From Flavobacterium franklandianum (GTDB taxonomy: Bacteria > Bacteroidota > Bacteroidia > Flavobacteriales > Flavobacteriaceae), in the NCBI RefSeq assembly GCF_007097365.1, contig NZ_VJZR01000002.1, positions 329,464 through 393,463 of the forward strand: a DNA stretch of 64,000 nt. Reading direction: 5' to 3'. Of this stretch, positions 1 through 7,746 are shown in pieces (the stretch's first letter is position 1; every line of letters begins with the position of its first letter). The position numbers and the translations under genes were made by a program. A model generated the notes under the pieces. It searched no databases. It was given only the letters and a program-made list of their open reading frames with translations, and had not been told where the DNA came from.

Positions 1-103
1 TATTCGTTCTTTGCATAATGGTGGAATTGAAGTTACTGAGATTATCGACGTAACACCAATGCCTCACAATGGATGTCGTCCTCCTAAAAGACGTAGAGTT
101 TAA
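1..103 (+). CDS. rpsK: 30S ribosomal protein S11, C-terminal end (partial)
   Basis: Only the last 33 codons and the stop (101-103) are in the window; the gene begins to the left. The frame starting at base 2 reads to a C-terminus with the motif [18 protein letters not shown], the hallmark basic tail of bacterial S11, which binds 16S rRNA in the platform of the small subunit. The position directly in front of rpsD, rpoA and rplQ is the usual order of the alpha operon, so identification is secure despite the truncation. Confidence 0.96.
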   Translation, partial: IRSLHNGGIEVTEIIDVTPMPHNGCRPPKRRRV

Positions 104-131
104 TACTCAAAAATAATTATAGTATAACCTA

Positions 132-181
132 GATTGAATTTCGATTATTGAAGGATAAGACCTGAATTCATAATCTCAATC
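132..181 (+). promoter_or_regulatory. Bulged hairpin in the rpsD leader
   Basis: In the 92-base gap between rpsK and rpsD, GATTGA (132-137) and GATTAT (143-148) can pair with the contiguous ATAATC/TCAATC at 170-181, giving two 6-bp helices with a 5-base bulge and a 21-base loop, ending 14 bases before the rpsD start codon. S4 is known in other bacteria to repress its own operon by binding leader RNA; that this hairpin does so here is inference. Confidence 0.35.
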
Positions 182-195
182 TTAAACAATTTAAA

Positions 196-801
196 ATGGC
201 AAGATATACTGGTCCTAGTACAAGAATCGCTCGTAAATTTGGCGAAGCAATTTTCGGAGACGATAAAGCTTTCGAAAAAAGAAATTACCCACCTGGACAA
301 CACGGGATGGCTAAAAAAAGAGGAAAAAAATCTGAATTTGCTATCCAGTTAATGGAAAAACAAAAAGCTAAATATTCTTATGGAATTTTAGAAAAACAAT
401 TCAGAGGTTTGTTCAAAAAAGCATCAGCTACTAAAGGGGTTACTGGTGAAGTTTTATTACAATTGTGTGAAGCAAGATTAGACAACGTAGTTTTTAGAAT
501 GGGAATTGCTCCTTCTAGAAGAGGTGCCCGTCAAATCGTATCTCACCGTCATATCACTGTTAACGGTGAAAATGTAAACATCCCTTCTTACCACCTTAAA
601 CCTGGTGATAAAGTTGCCGTTCGTGAAAAATCTAAATCAATAGAAGCAATCGAACGTTCTTTATCTAATTCAAGTCATGTTTATGAATGGATTACTTGGA
701 ACAACGATTTAAAAGAAGGTACTTTCGTTTCTGTACCTGCTAGACTTCAAATTCCAGAAAACATTAAAGAACAATTAATCGTAGAGTTGTACAACAAATA
801 A
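196..801 (+). CDS. rpsD: 30S ribosomal protein S4
   Basis: 201 residues, the normal length for S4. The N-terminus ([20 protein letters not shown]) and the S4 RNA-binding domain around residues 93-155 ([10 protein letters not shown], then SHRHITVNG and PGD) are typical. S4 nucleates 16S rRNA assembly in the 5' domain and in many bacteria is a translational repressor of the alpha operon. It lies between rpsK and rpoA, with only 21 bases to rpoA, so the genes are almost certainly co-transcribed. The start is the first ATG in frame and matches the family N-terminus. Confidence 0.98.
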   Translation: MARYTGPSTRIARKFGEAIFGDDKAFEKRNYPPGQHGMAKKRGKKSEFAIQLMEKQKAKYSYGILEKQFRGLFKKASATKGVTGEVLLQLCEARLDNVVFRMGIAPSRRGARQIVSHRHITVNGENVNIPSYHLKPGDKVAVREKSKSIEAIERSLSNSSHVYEWITWNNDLKEGTFVSVPARLQIPENIKEQLIVELYNK

Positions 802-822
802 TAATTGACTTAGTCGAAATTT

Positions 823-1815
823 ATGGCAATATTTAATTTTCAGAAGCCCGATAAAGTTATCATGATCGATTCAACCGATTTTGAAGGTAAATTCGAATTT
901 AGACCTTTAGAACCTGGTTACGGATTGACAGTTGGTAACGCACTTAGAAGAGTTTTGCTTTCAGCATTAGAAGGTTATGCAATCACGTCGGTTCGTATCG
1001 AAGGTGTAGATCATGAGTTTTCTACTATCTCAGGAGTTGTTGAAGACGTTACCGAAATTATTCTAAATCTTAAACAAGTACGTTTCAAACGTCAAATCGA
1101 AGATATAGATAATGAATCAGTTACTATTTCAGTTACTGGTAAAGATCAATTAACAGCTGGTGATTTCCAGAAATTTATTTCAGGTTTCCAAGTTCTGAAT
1201 CCAGAACTTGTAATCTGTAATTTAGATCCTAAAATCAAACTACATTTCGATTTAACTATCGAAAAAGGTAGAGGATATGTTCCTGCTGAAGAGAACAAAA
1301 AACAAAATGCCGCAATTGGAACTATATTTACTGATTCTATTTTTACTCCGGTAAAAAATGTTAAGTATGCTATTGAAAACTTCCGTGTAGAGCAAAAAAC
1401 AGATTATGAAAAATTAGTTTTTGAAATCAAGACTGATGGTTCAATCAATCCAAAAGATGCCCTTACTGAAGCTGCCAAAGTTTTAATTCACCATTTCATG
1501 TTGTTTTCTGACGAAAGAATTACTCTTGAAGCTGACGAAATCGCACAAACAGAATCGTATGACGAAGAGTCATTGCATATGAGACAATTGCTTAAAACTA
1601 AGCTTGTTGATATGGATCTTTCTGTAAGAGCATTAAATTGTTTGAAAGCGGCAGAAGTTGATACACTTGGAGATTTAGTATCTTTCAATAAAAATGACCT
1701 AATGAAATTCCGTAATTTCGGTAAAAAATCTTTAACTGAACTAGATGAACTAGTAGCTATTAAAAATTTGAACTTCGGAATGGATTTAGCAAAATACAAA
1801 TTAGATAAAGAATAA
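823..1815 (+). CDS. rpoA: DNA-directed RNA polymerase subunit alpha
   Basis: 330 residues, as expected. The N-terminal dimerisation domain shows [20 protein letters not shown] near residue 30, the signature that contacts beta and beta'; the C-terminal domain (about 250-320) carries the helix-hairpin-helix region with [16 protein letters not shown] and [11 protein letters not shown], used for upstream DNA and activator contact. It sits in the conserved order rpsD-rpoA-rplQ, 33 bases ahead of rplQ. No anomalies seen. Confidence 0.98.
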   Translation: MAIFNFQKPDKVIMIDSTDFEGKFEFRPLEPGYGLTVGNALRRVLLSALEGYAITSVRIEGVDHEFSTISGVVEDVTEIILNLKQVRFKRQIEDIDNESVTISVTGKDQLTAGDFQKFISGFQVLNPELVICNLDPKIKLHFDLTIEKGRGYVPAEENKKQNAAIGTIFTDSIFTPVKNVKYAIENFRVEQKTDYEKLVFEIKTDGSINPKDALTEAAKVLIHHFMLFSDERITLEADEIAQTESYDEESLHMRQLLKTKLVDMDLSVRALNCLKAAEVDTLGDLVSFNKNDLMKFRNFGKKSLTELDELVAIKNLNFGMDLAKYKLDKE

Positions 1816-1848
1816 TCTAAACCTTCAAAGGTTTAAATTTACATAGCA

Positions 1849-2355
1849 ATGAGACACGGAAAAAAATTCAATCACTTAAGCAGACAGACTGCACATAGAA
1901 GTTCTATGTTAGCTAATATGGCTTGTTCTCTTATCGAGCACAAACGTATTAACACTACTGTTGCAAAAGCAAAAGCGCTTAAACAATTTGTTGAGCCATT
2001 AATAACAAAATCTAAAGCTGACACGACTCACAACCGTCGTATCGTTTTTGCTTACTTACGTAGCAAATATGCCGTAACTGACTTGTTCAGAGACGTAGCT
2101 GCTAAAGTAGGTGACCGTCCAGGTGGATACACACGTATCATTAAAGTTGGAAATCGTTTAGGAGATAATGCTGATATGGCAATGATCGAATTGGTAGATT
2201 TCAATGAACTTTACAACGGTGGTAAAAAAGATGTTAGAAAAGCAAAAAGCCGTCGTGGTGGAAAAGCTAAAAAAGCGGATGAAGTTGTTGAAGCAGCTCC
2301 AGTTGCAGAAGCAGAAGCTCCGGCTACTGAAACTCCATCAGAATCTGCTGAATAA
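1849..2355 (+). CDS. rplQ: 50S ribosomal protein L17 with acidic C-terminal extension
   Basis: 168 residues; the first about 120 are ordinary L17 ([20 protein letters not shown] start; [10 protein letters not shown] and [10 protein letters not shown] in the core). After that comes a basic patch ([12 protein letters not shown]) and then an Ala/Glu/Pro-rich acidic tail of about 30 residues ending in SAE. L17 in Escherichia coli is near 127 residues, so the tail is extra; such tails are, to my knowledge, usual in Bacteroidota L17. It is the last gene of the alpha operon and is followed by an intrinsic terminator. Confidence 0.97.
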   Translation: MRHGKKFNHLSRQTAHRSSMLANMACSLIEHKRINTTVAKAKALKQFVEPLITKSKADTTHNRRIVFAYLRSKYAVTDLFRDVAAKVGDRPGGYTRIIKVGNRLGDNADMAMIELVDFNELYNGGKKDVRKAKSRRGGKAKKADEVVEAAPVAEAEAPATETPSESAE

Positions 2356-2384
2356 TTATGAAAATAATATTTCAATAAAAATCA

Positions 2385-2418
2385 AGGATAAACTTTTATT
2401 AGTTTGTCCTTTTTTTTT
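2385..2418 (+). terminator. Intrinsic terminator of the alpha operon
   Basis: AGGATAAAC (2385-2393) pairs with GTTTGTCCT (2402-2410), with one T-G pair and an 8-base loop, followed by a run of eight more T. It lies 30 bases after the rplQ stop codon, which fits the end of the ribosomal operon. Confidence 0.85.
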
Positions 2419-2460
2419 GATTTTTTGGAGCAAAACATTTATAGTTTTTTAACAACCATT

Positions 2461-2576
2461 TCTCCCGCTTTCCGTTGCAAACGAAGTTCACTGAACTCCA
2501 TTGAAATAAGCGTTAAGTGAAGTAATCTTTTTCTTTTTAAAGGAAAAAGAAAAAGGATTTCCACTTCAATCGGGGC
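2461..2576 (-). repeat. Intergenic hairpin element, copy 1 of a two-copy family in this window
   Basis: Read on the minus strand, the element starts with GATTGAAGTGGAAATCC (rc of 2556-2572), has a 12-bp perfect hairpin (CTTTTTCTTTTT at 2527-2538 against 2544-2555), and ends with TTGCAACGGAAAGCGGGA. A second element at 18155-18269 on the plus strand shares the ATTGWAGTGGA head and the AACGRAAAGC tail but has a different central hairpin. A small palindrome, AGTTCACTGAACT, lies at 2485-2497. Shared ends with variable stems suggest a mobile or RNA-structured repeat family; this is inference. Confidence 0.5.
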
Positions 2577-2636
2577 TATTTAGAACTTTTTATTTTCATA
2601 AGAAACTCTTCAAAAAAACATAAATTTTCAAAAAAC

Positions 2637-2668
2637 TTTGCATTCACTGTTTTAAAAAATTAAATTTG
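2637..2668 (+). promoter_or_regulatory. Bacteroidota-type promoter of carA
   Basis: TTTG at 2637-2640 and TAAATTTG at 2661-2668, separated by 20 bases, match the known Bacteroidota sigma consensus (-33 TTTG, -7 TAnnTTTG) perfectly. Transcription would begin near 2674, giving a leader of about 75 bases that contains the 2694-2714 inverted repeat. Confidence 0.7.
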
Positions 2669-2687
2669 CAAACAAAAATATTCAATC

Positions 2688-2726
2688 TCGTCTCCCCTCT
2701 CCTTTGGAGAGGGGTTGGGGTTGAGG
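2688..2726 (+). repeat. GC-rich inverted repeat in the carA leader
   Basis: CCCCTCTCC (2694-2702) and GGAGAGGGG (2706-2714) form a perfect 9-bp stem with a TTT loop, followed by TTGGGGTTGAGG. It is far richer in GC than its surroundings. I recall very similar strings between genes of many flavobacteria, so it is probably a dispersed intergenic repeat; a role in carA expression is possible because it sits in the leader 33 bases before the start codon. Confidence 0.6.
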
Positions 2727-2747
2727 AAATAACAATAACTACGACGA

Positions 2748-3848
2748 ATGAAATACACAACACGAAAAAGCGCCATTCTTCTATTAAGTGACGGAACCAT
2801 TTTCCACGGAAAATCTATCGGAATTTCGGGAACTACTTTTGGTGAAGTTTGTTTTAATACTGGAATGACGGGTTACCAAGAAATATTCACCGATCCATCT
2901 TACTTCGGACAAATAATGGTGGCTACCAATGCACATATTGGAAATTACGGGGTAAACGATAAAGAAATCGAATCAGATAGCATTAAAATTGCTGGATTGG
3001 TTTGTAAAAATTTCAGCTTCAATTATTCTCGTGAAGATGCCACAGGAAGTTTGGAAGATTATTTTAAAAAACAAAACCTAATCTGTATTTCTGATGTGGA
3101 TACCCGTGGGTTGGTGAGTTATATTCGCGACCACGGAGCTATGAACTCAGTAATTTGTACCGATGACACACCAATCGAAGAACTAAAAGCGGCTTTGGCA
3201 AAAGTTCCAGATATGAAAGGATTGGAATTAGCTTCTAAAGTTTCTACCAAGGAATCTTACTTTTTTGGAGACGAAAATGCAACCTATAAAATTGCAGCTC
3301 TAGATTTAGGAATTAAAACCAATATCCTTCGTAATCTTGCCAAAAGAGATTGTTACATCAAAGTTTTTCCATACGATTCAAAATATTCAGAATTAGCGGC
3401 ATTCCAACCAGACGGTTATTTCTTGTCTAATGGGCCTGGTGATCCAGACCCACTTTTTGGTGCAATTGAAGTAGCAAAAGAAATTTTGGCAAACGATAAA
3501 CCATTATTTGGAATTTGTTTAGGACACCAAATTATCGCTTTGGCCAACGGAATTTCTACATATAAAATGTTCAACGGACATAGAGGAATCAATCATCCTG
3601 TGAAAAATATGATTACTGGTAAAGGCGAAATCACTTCACAAAACCACGGTTTTGCTGTGAATAAAGAAGAACTAGACAATCATCCAGATATGGAAATCAC
3701 GCACCTTCATCTTAATGACGGAACGGTTGCTGGTATGCGAATGAAAAACAAAAACTGTTTCTCAGTACAATACCATCCAGAAGCAAGTCCTGGACCGCAC
3801 GATTCCTCTTATTTGTTTGATCAATTTGTGGAAAATCTAAAAAATTAA
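2748..3848 (+). CDS. carA: Carbamoyl-phosphate synthase small (glutaminase) subunit
   Basis: 366 residues. It hydrolyses glutamine and channels ammonia to CarB for carbamoyl phosphate, feeding pyrimidines and arginine. The N-terminal CPSase small domain (GTIFHGKSIG, TGMTGYQEIFTDPSYFGQI) is followed by a class I glutamine amidotransferase domain with the nucleophile Cys in GICLGHQIIA and the His/Glu pair in QYHPEASPG. FLSNGPGDP is the oxyanion strand. carB is not in the window. It has its own promoter and a shared terminator with the converging gene at 3908-4645. Confidence 0.97.
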   Translation: MKYTTRKSAILLLSDGTIFHGKSIGISGTTFGEVCFNTGMTGYQEIFTDPSYFGQIMVATNAHIGNYGVNDKEIESDSIKIAGLVCKNFSFNYSREDATGSLEDYFKKQNLICISDVDTRGLVSYIRDHGAMNSVICTDDTPIEELKAALAKVPDMKGLELASKVSTKESYFFGDENATYKIAALDLGIKTNILRNLAKRDCYIKVFPYDSKYSELAAFQPDGYFLSNGPGDPDPLFGAIEVAKEILANDKPLFGICLGHQIIALANGISTYKMFNGHRGINHPVKNMITGKGEITSQNHGFAVNKEELDNHPDMEITHLHLNDGTVAGMRMKNKNCFSVQYHPEASPGPHDSSYLFDQFVENLKN

Positions 3849-3873
3849 ATTCTTAATTTGAATTTTATATATC

Positions 3874-3907
3874 AAAAAAGCTGTCAATTTTGACAGCTTT
3901 TTTGTTT
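3874..3907. terminator. Bidirectional terminator between carA and the converging gene
   Basis: AAAAAGCTGTCAA and TTGACAGCTTTTT (about 3875-3903) form a perfect stem with a TT loop; A-run on the left and T-run on the right allow use from both strands. It sits 30 bases after carA and immediately before the stop of the minus-strand gene. Confidence 0.85.
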
Positions 3908-4645
3908 TTACTTATTTTCTGAAGTCGGTAGTTTTTTGAATTCCTCGTTTTTGGTCAATATAAAATCCATTAAACTCAAGGGGTTGTTGTTCAAAATAGT
4001 TTTGGATTTTGGATCGGCATCACAAAATTCTAGAAATAGAGAGACTTCTTCCGGTTTTAATTTTAATGTATTTATAAAAAAGATTTCTTCGTAATTTGTT
4101 TTGGCCAATTCCTTAAATTCAATTTTTGAATCAGGTTCTCTTTTCATTTCTTCTTTCTTTATAAATAAATCTAAAATCATTCTGCCGATTCTCATCAAAT
4201 CTGCTCCGTTTTCAATTGTTCCGTCATTAATTTGTCTATTCCTATATTTTCCTTTTTCTAATTTTATTTCATCGGCCACTTCTTGACTGAAAAGTCCCTT
4301 GGTGTTAAAAGCTATTTTTGTAATAACAACTTCTTCAAGGTCCACTGGTTTTTGAGTTATTTTAATTTCGATATTGTTTTTTTTGACATCCTCTTTTTCT
4401 AAAAACAACCTTTTGTAATAGTGGTTTTTAGAAACAAATACTAGCATATCTTCAGCTTTCGCTACAATTGAAAATTCTCCATTGGTGTTTGTTATTGAAG
4501 TTTTTCCTGATACTAAATTAACAACTTCTATGCCCTGAACTGGGACATCATCGCATAAAACGATTCCCTTTAAAGGTTTGTCGGTTTGTGAATAACAAAA
4601 AGGGAAAGTAAATAACAGAATTAAAATTAGTAGTTTTGCTTTCAT
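3908..4645 (-). CDS. Secreted protein with carboxypeptidase-regulatory-like domain
   Basis: 245 residues from the chosen ATG at 4645 (MKAKLLILILLFTFPFCYSQ, a clean signal peptide); an in-frame ATG 11 codons upstream would put a non-signal stretch in front, so I reject it. Mature residues about 25-100 (LKGIVLCDDVPVQGIEVVNL, TNTNGEFSI, LEEVVITK) look like the carboxypeptidase D regulatory-like beta-sandwich found in many Bacteroidota envelope proteins and TonB-dependent receptors. The remaining about 140 residues are charged and helical, without a domain I recognise. There is no receptor barrel, so it is a stand-alone periplasmic or outer-surface protein of unknown role. Confidence 0.75.
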   Translation of the reverse strand: MKAKLLILILLFTFPFCYSQTDKPLKGIVLCDDVPVQGIEVVNLVSGKTSITNTNGEFSIVAKAEDMLVFVSKNHYYKRLFLEKEDVKKNNIEIKITQKPVDLEEVVITKIAFNTKGLFSQEVADEIKLEKGKYRNRQINDGTIENGADLMRIGRMILDLFIKKEEMKREPDSKIEFKELAKTNYEEIFFINTLKLKPEEVSLFLEFCDADPKSKTILNNNPLSLMDFILTKNEEFKKLPTSENK

Positions 4646-4807
4646 TTCTTGGAATAAGTTATTTGTAAAACTATTCAAATTATTGCCAAAGAATTCAAAA
4701 GTTGTCTATAAAGTTTTGTTAATACTAGAAATGAAACTTGTATTGTATGATTGAATTGTTATTTTTGTTTTAGGTTAAAACAATTCTGTTTCTTGATTCA
4801 TAAAGTG

Positions 4808-4815
4808 TATATTTG
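4808..4815 (+). promoter_or_regulatory. Possible -7 element for the parvulin-moxR pair
   Basis: TATATTTG matches TAnnTTTG about 100 bases before the start codon of the parvulin gene. No good TTTG is seen at the expected distance upstream, so this is a weak call. Confidence 0.35.
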
Positions 4816-4914
4816 GTCAAAATAAATCAGGTCTATAGTGCACTGAATTAATACAGTTCATGATAATTTAAAATTAAATATATTTAAAAAAAAATGCTTT
4901 CAAAATTAATACAA

Positions 4915-6327
4915 ATGAAATCCATAAATAATAAAATAGCCCTTACTTTTTTTGTTTTACTATTTTCAAGCGGAATGGCAATGGCGCAAGAAATTATCAA
5001 AGAAAAAGCCGTTGATACTATAAAAAATGTAAATTCAACCCAAAAACTAAAAATTGATGGTGTAATTGCAAAAGTGGGTGATTACATCATTTTAGATTCA
5101 GATATCGACAAATCTTACTTAGAAATTTCTAGTCAGGGTAATTCTATTAAAGATATTACCAGATGTCAGATATTAGGAAAAATAATGGAAGACAAATTGT
5201 ATGCACATCAAGCCGTTCAAGATAGTGTTAAAGTTACGGATTCAGAAGTGAAATCGATGATGGATGAAAGGCTAAGTTATATGGTAGAACAAATTGGTTC
5301 TATGGATAAAGTGGTTAAATACTACAAGAAAAATACTGAGGAAGAATTTAGAACCTATTTCTTTGATATTTTGAAAGAGCAAAAACTAACTTCTGAAATG
5401 CAAAAAAAAATCATTGATGAAGTAGAAATCACCCCTGAGGAAGTTCGTAATTTTTTCAAAAAAATTCCAACAACTGATTTACCCGTTTTTGGAGCTGAAA
5501 TGGAAGTAGCTCAAATTGTTGTAACTCCAAAAGTATCCGATGCCGAAAAACAGAAAGTGATTAATAAGCTGAATGAATTCAAAAAAGAGGTACAGGAAGG
5601 AGGGTCTAGTTTTGCAACTAAAGCCGTTTTGTATTCACAAGATCCAGGGTCAAGAGCTACAGGTGGTTATTATAAAATGAACAAAAAAACTCAATTTGTA
5701 AAAGAATTTAAAGAAGTGGCCTTTAGTCTACAAGAAGGAGAAATATCAGCACCTTTTGAGACTGACTTTGGGTATCACATTATTTATGTCGAAAAGATTA
5801 AAGGACAAGATATTGAATTGCGTCATATACTATTGATACCAGCAGTAACTCCTGATGATTTGAAAGAAGCAAAAGAAAAGATTACTTTAATTAGAAAAAG
5901 AATCGTTGATAAGGAAATTACTTTTGCTCAAGCTGCAAAAACAATGTCCGACGAAAAAGAAACTAGAACTAATGGAGGTGCTTTAATCAATCCAAAAACT
6001 CAAGATACTCGTTTTGAATTGACCAAAATGGAGCCTAGTTTGTATAGCCAGATTTCCAATTTGAAAGACAATGAAATTTCTTTACCATTATTAGATGAAG
6101 ATCAATCGGGCAAGAAAAAATTCAAGATAATTACAGTTACGAACAGAATTGATTCTCACACTTCTGATTACGCCACGGATTACATCAAAATTAAAGACTT
6201 AGCTTTAAAAGAAAAACAATTTAAAGCAATCGGAACTTGGTTTGACGATAAAATCAAAGACACCTATATAAAAGTAAATGGTGAATACAGAGAGTGTACT
6301 TTTACAAACAATTGGCTAAAAAAGTAG
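4915..6327 (+). CDS. Periplasmic peptidyl-prolyl isomerase, SurA-like, two parvulin domains
   Basis: 470 residues from the second ATG (4915), which starts a normal signal peptide (MKSINNKIALTFFVLLF...AMAQ); the ATG at 4894 adds seven residues and cannot be excluded. Residues about 50-190 form a SurA-type chaperone region (DGVIAKVGDYIILDSDID), followed by two PpiC rotamase domains (about 195-300, with VAQIVVTPK and PFETDFGYHIIYVEK; about 305-410, with ELRHILLIP and NGGALINP). Such proteins help fold outer-membrane proteins in the periplasm. The intergenic space to moxR is made entirely of 7-bp repeats. Confidence 0.88.
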   Translation: MKSINNKIALTFFVLLFSSGMAMAQEIIKEKAVDTIKNVNSTQKLKIDGVIAKVGDYIILDSDIDKSYLEISSQGNSIKDITRCQILGKIMEDKLYAHQAVQDSVKVTDSEVKSMMDERLSYMVEQIGSMDKVVKYYKKNTEEEFRTYFFDILKEQKLTSEMQKKIIDEVEITPEEVRNFFKKIPTTDLPVFGAEMEVAQIVVTPKVSDAEKQKVINKLNEFKKEVQEGGSSFATKAVLYSQDPGSRATGGYYKMNKKTQFVKEFKEVAFSLQEGEISAPFETDFGYHIIYVEKIKGQDIELRHILLIPAVTPDDLKEAKEKITLIRKRIVDKEITFAQAAKTMSDEKETRTNGGALINPKTQDTRFELTKMEPSLYSQISNLKDNEISLPLLDEDQSGKKKFKIITVTNRIDSHTSDYATDYIKIKDLALKEKQFKAIGTWFDDKIKDTYIKVNGEYRECTFTNNWLKK

Positions 6328-6402
6328 TATTAAGATTTGAGTATTAAGTAGTAAGACTATTTCTAACTTCTAATCTCTAACTTCTAACCTCCAACTTCAA
6401 CT
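6326..6402 (+). repeat. Heptamer array between the parvulin gene and moxR (11 units)
   Basis: From the last two bases of the upstream stop codon to the base before the moxR ATG, the whole spacer divides into eleven 7-base units: AGTATTA, AGATTTG, AGTATTA, AGTAGTA, AGACTAT, then TTCTAAC, TTCTAAT, CTCTAAC, TTCTAAC, CTCCAAC, TTCAACT. The first five are AG-starting, the last six pyrimidine-rich, so the array changes polarity once near 6360. Confidence 0.85.
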
Positions 6403-7356
6403 ATGTCAGACGTAGCAGCAATACATAATTTAGTTCAAAAAAGAAACGAACTAAAAGCCGAAATCGCAAAGATTATTGTGGGTCAGGATGCTGTCGTTGA
6501 TCAAATTTTGCTTTGTATTTTCTCTGGAGGACACGCACTTTTGGTAGGAGTTCCCGGATTGGCAAAAACTTTGATGGTTAACACACTAGCGCAAGCGCTT
6601 GGATTAGATTTCAAGAGAATTCAATTCACTCCAGATTTAATGCCTTCGGATATTTTAGGAAGCGAAATATTAGACGAAAATCGGCAGTTCAAATTCATAA
6701 AAGGGCCTATTTTTTCGAATATTATTCTAGCGGACGAAATCAACAGGACGCCGCCAAAAACTCAGGCTGCTTTACTCGAAGCAATGCAAGAAAGAGCCGT
6801 TACAATTTCTGGACACAACTATAAATTAGATTTGCCCTATTTTGTTTTGGCAACTCAAAACCCAATTGAACAAGAAGGGACTTATCCCTTGCCAGAAGCA
6901 CAATTAGACCGTTTTATGTTTGCCATCAAACTGGATTATCCTTCTTTTGAAGAAGAAGTTCAGGTTGTAAAACGAACAACTTCCGATTCAAATGCTACTA
7001 TAAATCCATTGTTTACTGCTCAAGAAATTATAGATTTTCAACACTTGATTCGCAGAATTCCAGTTGCTGATAATGTAATAGAATACGCTGTCACCTTGGT
7101 TAGTAAAACCCGTCCTGATAATGCTTTGTCTAACGAATTTGTGAAAAATTATCTCGATTGGGGAGCAGGGCCAAGAGCATCGCAAAATTTAATTTTGGCG
7201 GCCAAAGCCAATGCAGCATTTAACGGAAAATTTTCTCCAGACATTGAAGATGTAAAAGCCGTTGCTACGGGAATTCTTCGCCACAGAATCATCAAAAACT
7301 ACAAAGCCGATGCCGAAGGCATTACCGAAGAAATGATTATTGATAAGTTAATGTAG
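6403..7356 (+). CDS. MoxR-family AAA+ ATPase
   Basis: 317 residues. Walker A GVPGLAKT (about 48-55), Walker B IILADEINR with sensor-type ATQNPIEQEGTYPLPEAQLDRF downstream, and a C-terminal lid domain are all present. MoxR ATPases act as chaperones or activators, usually with DUF58 and von Willebrand A partners encoded next to them. Here no such partner follows: the next gene is acnB after 390 bases, so this copy stands alone behind the parvulin gene. The start codon directly abuts the heptamer array, so the array is its ribosome-binding region. Confidence 0.93.
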   Translation: MSDVAAIHNLVQKRNELKAEIAKIIVGQDAVVDQILLCIFSGGHALLVGVPGLAKTLMVNTLAQALGLDFKRIQFTPDLMPSDILGSEILDENRQFKFIKGPIFSNIILADEINRTPPKTQAALLEAMQERAVTISGHNYKLDLPYFVLATQNPIEQEGTYPLPEAQLDRFMFAIKLDYPSFEEEVQVVKRTTSDSNATINPLFTAQEIIDFQHLIRRIPVADNVIEYAVTLVSKTRPDNALSNEFVKNYLDWGAGPRASQNLILAAKANAAFNGKFSPDIEDVKAVATGILRHRIIKNYKADAEGITEEMIIDKLM

Positions 7357-7746
7357 TATTCCTTTTTCATTGGAGTCCAAAACCAACTATTTTGTGTTTT
7401 AACACTAAATATTGGCATTAAAATTAAAAACTAACAAAATTTATCACCCTCTTTAATGTTGATTATTTAATTAATCAATCTGATTTTTAGAATTTTTCAA
7501 TAAAATACATATAATTTATTTAATGTGTAATTATCAGGCATGAAACAGCTTATTGTGCTAATATTTTTTAAAACTCATCATAAATTCTTAAATTTGTAAC
7601 GCTAAAAAATAATCGTTTAATTTATATGATTAATCGATTATTTTAATGTAAAAAACCAAGCTTAAAGAATACTTAATATACCAAAAACACTTGGGCATTT
7701 GATTTTGAATTAATCAAGAAATGATGTCTATAACAATCAAACTATT
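7357..7746. other. AT-rich intergenic region before acnB
   Basis: 390 bases without a supported gene in any frame and no clear terminator for moxR. The only recognisable signal is a TAnnTTTG-type element at 7589-7596. Confidence 0.7.
7589..7596 (+). promoter_or_regulatory. Possible -7 element of acnB
   Basis: TAAATTTG fits TAnnTTTG; the position about 24 bases upstream has only TTTT instead of TTTG. It would give a leader of about 145 bases. Confidence 0.4.

Larger units (their letters stand above)
2356..2747. other. Intergenic region between rplQ and carA
   Basis: 392 bases without a supported gene. It holds, in order, the rplQ terminator (2385-2418), a hairpin element with conserved ends (2461-2576), the carA promoter (2637-2668) and a GC-rich inverted repeat (2694-2714) in the carA leader. 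An 82-codon frame crossing the rplQ end is only a shadow of rplQ. Confidence 0.8.

Noticed and set aside
2204..2452. 82-codon frame overlapping the rplQ end
   Set aside because: Shifted frame of the Lys/Ala-rich L17 tail, passing through the terminator.
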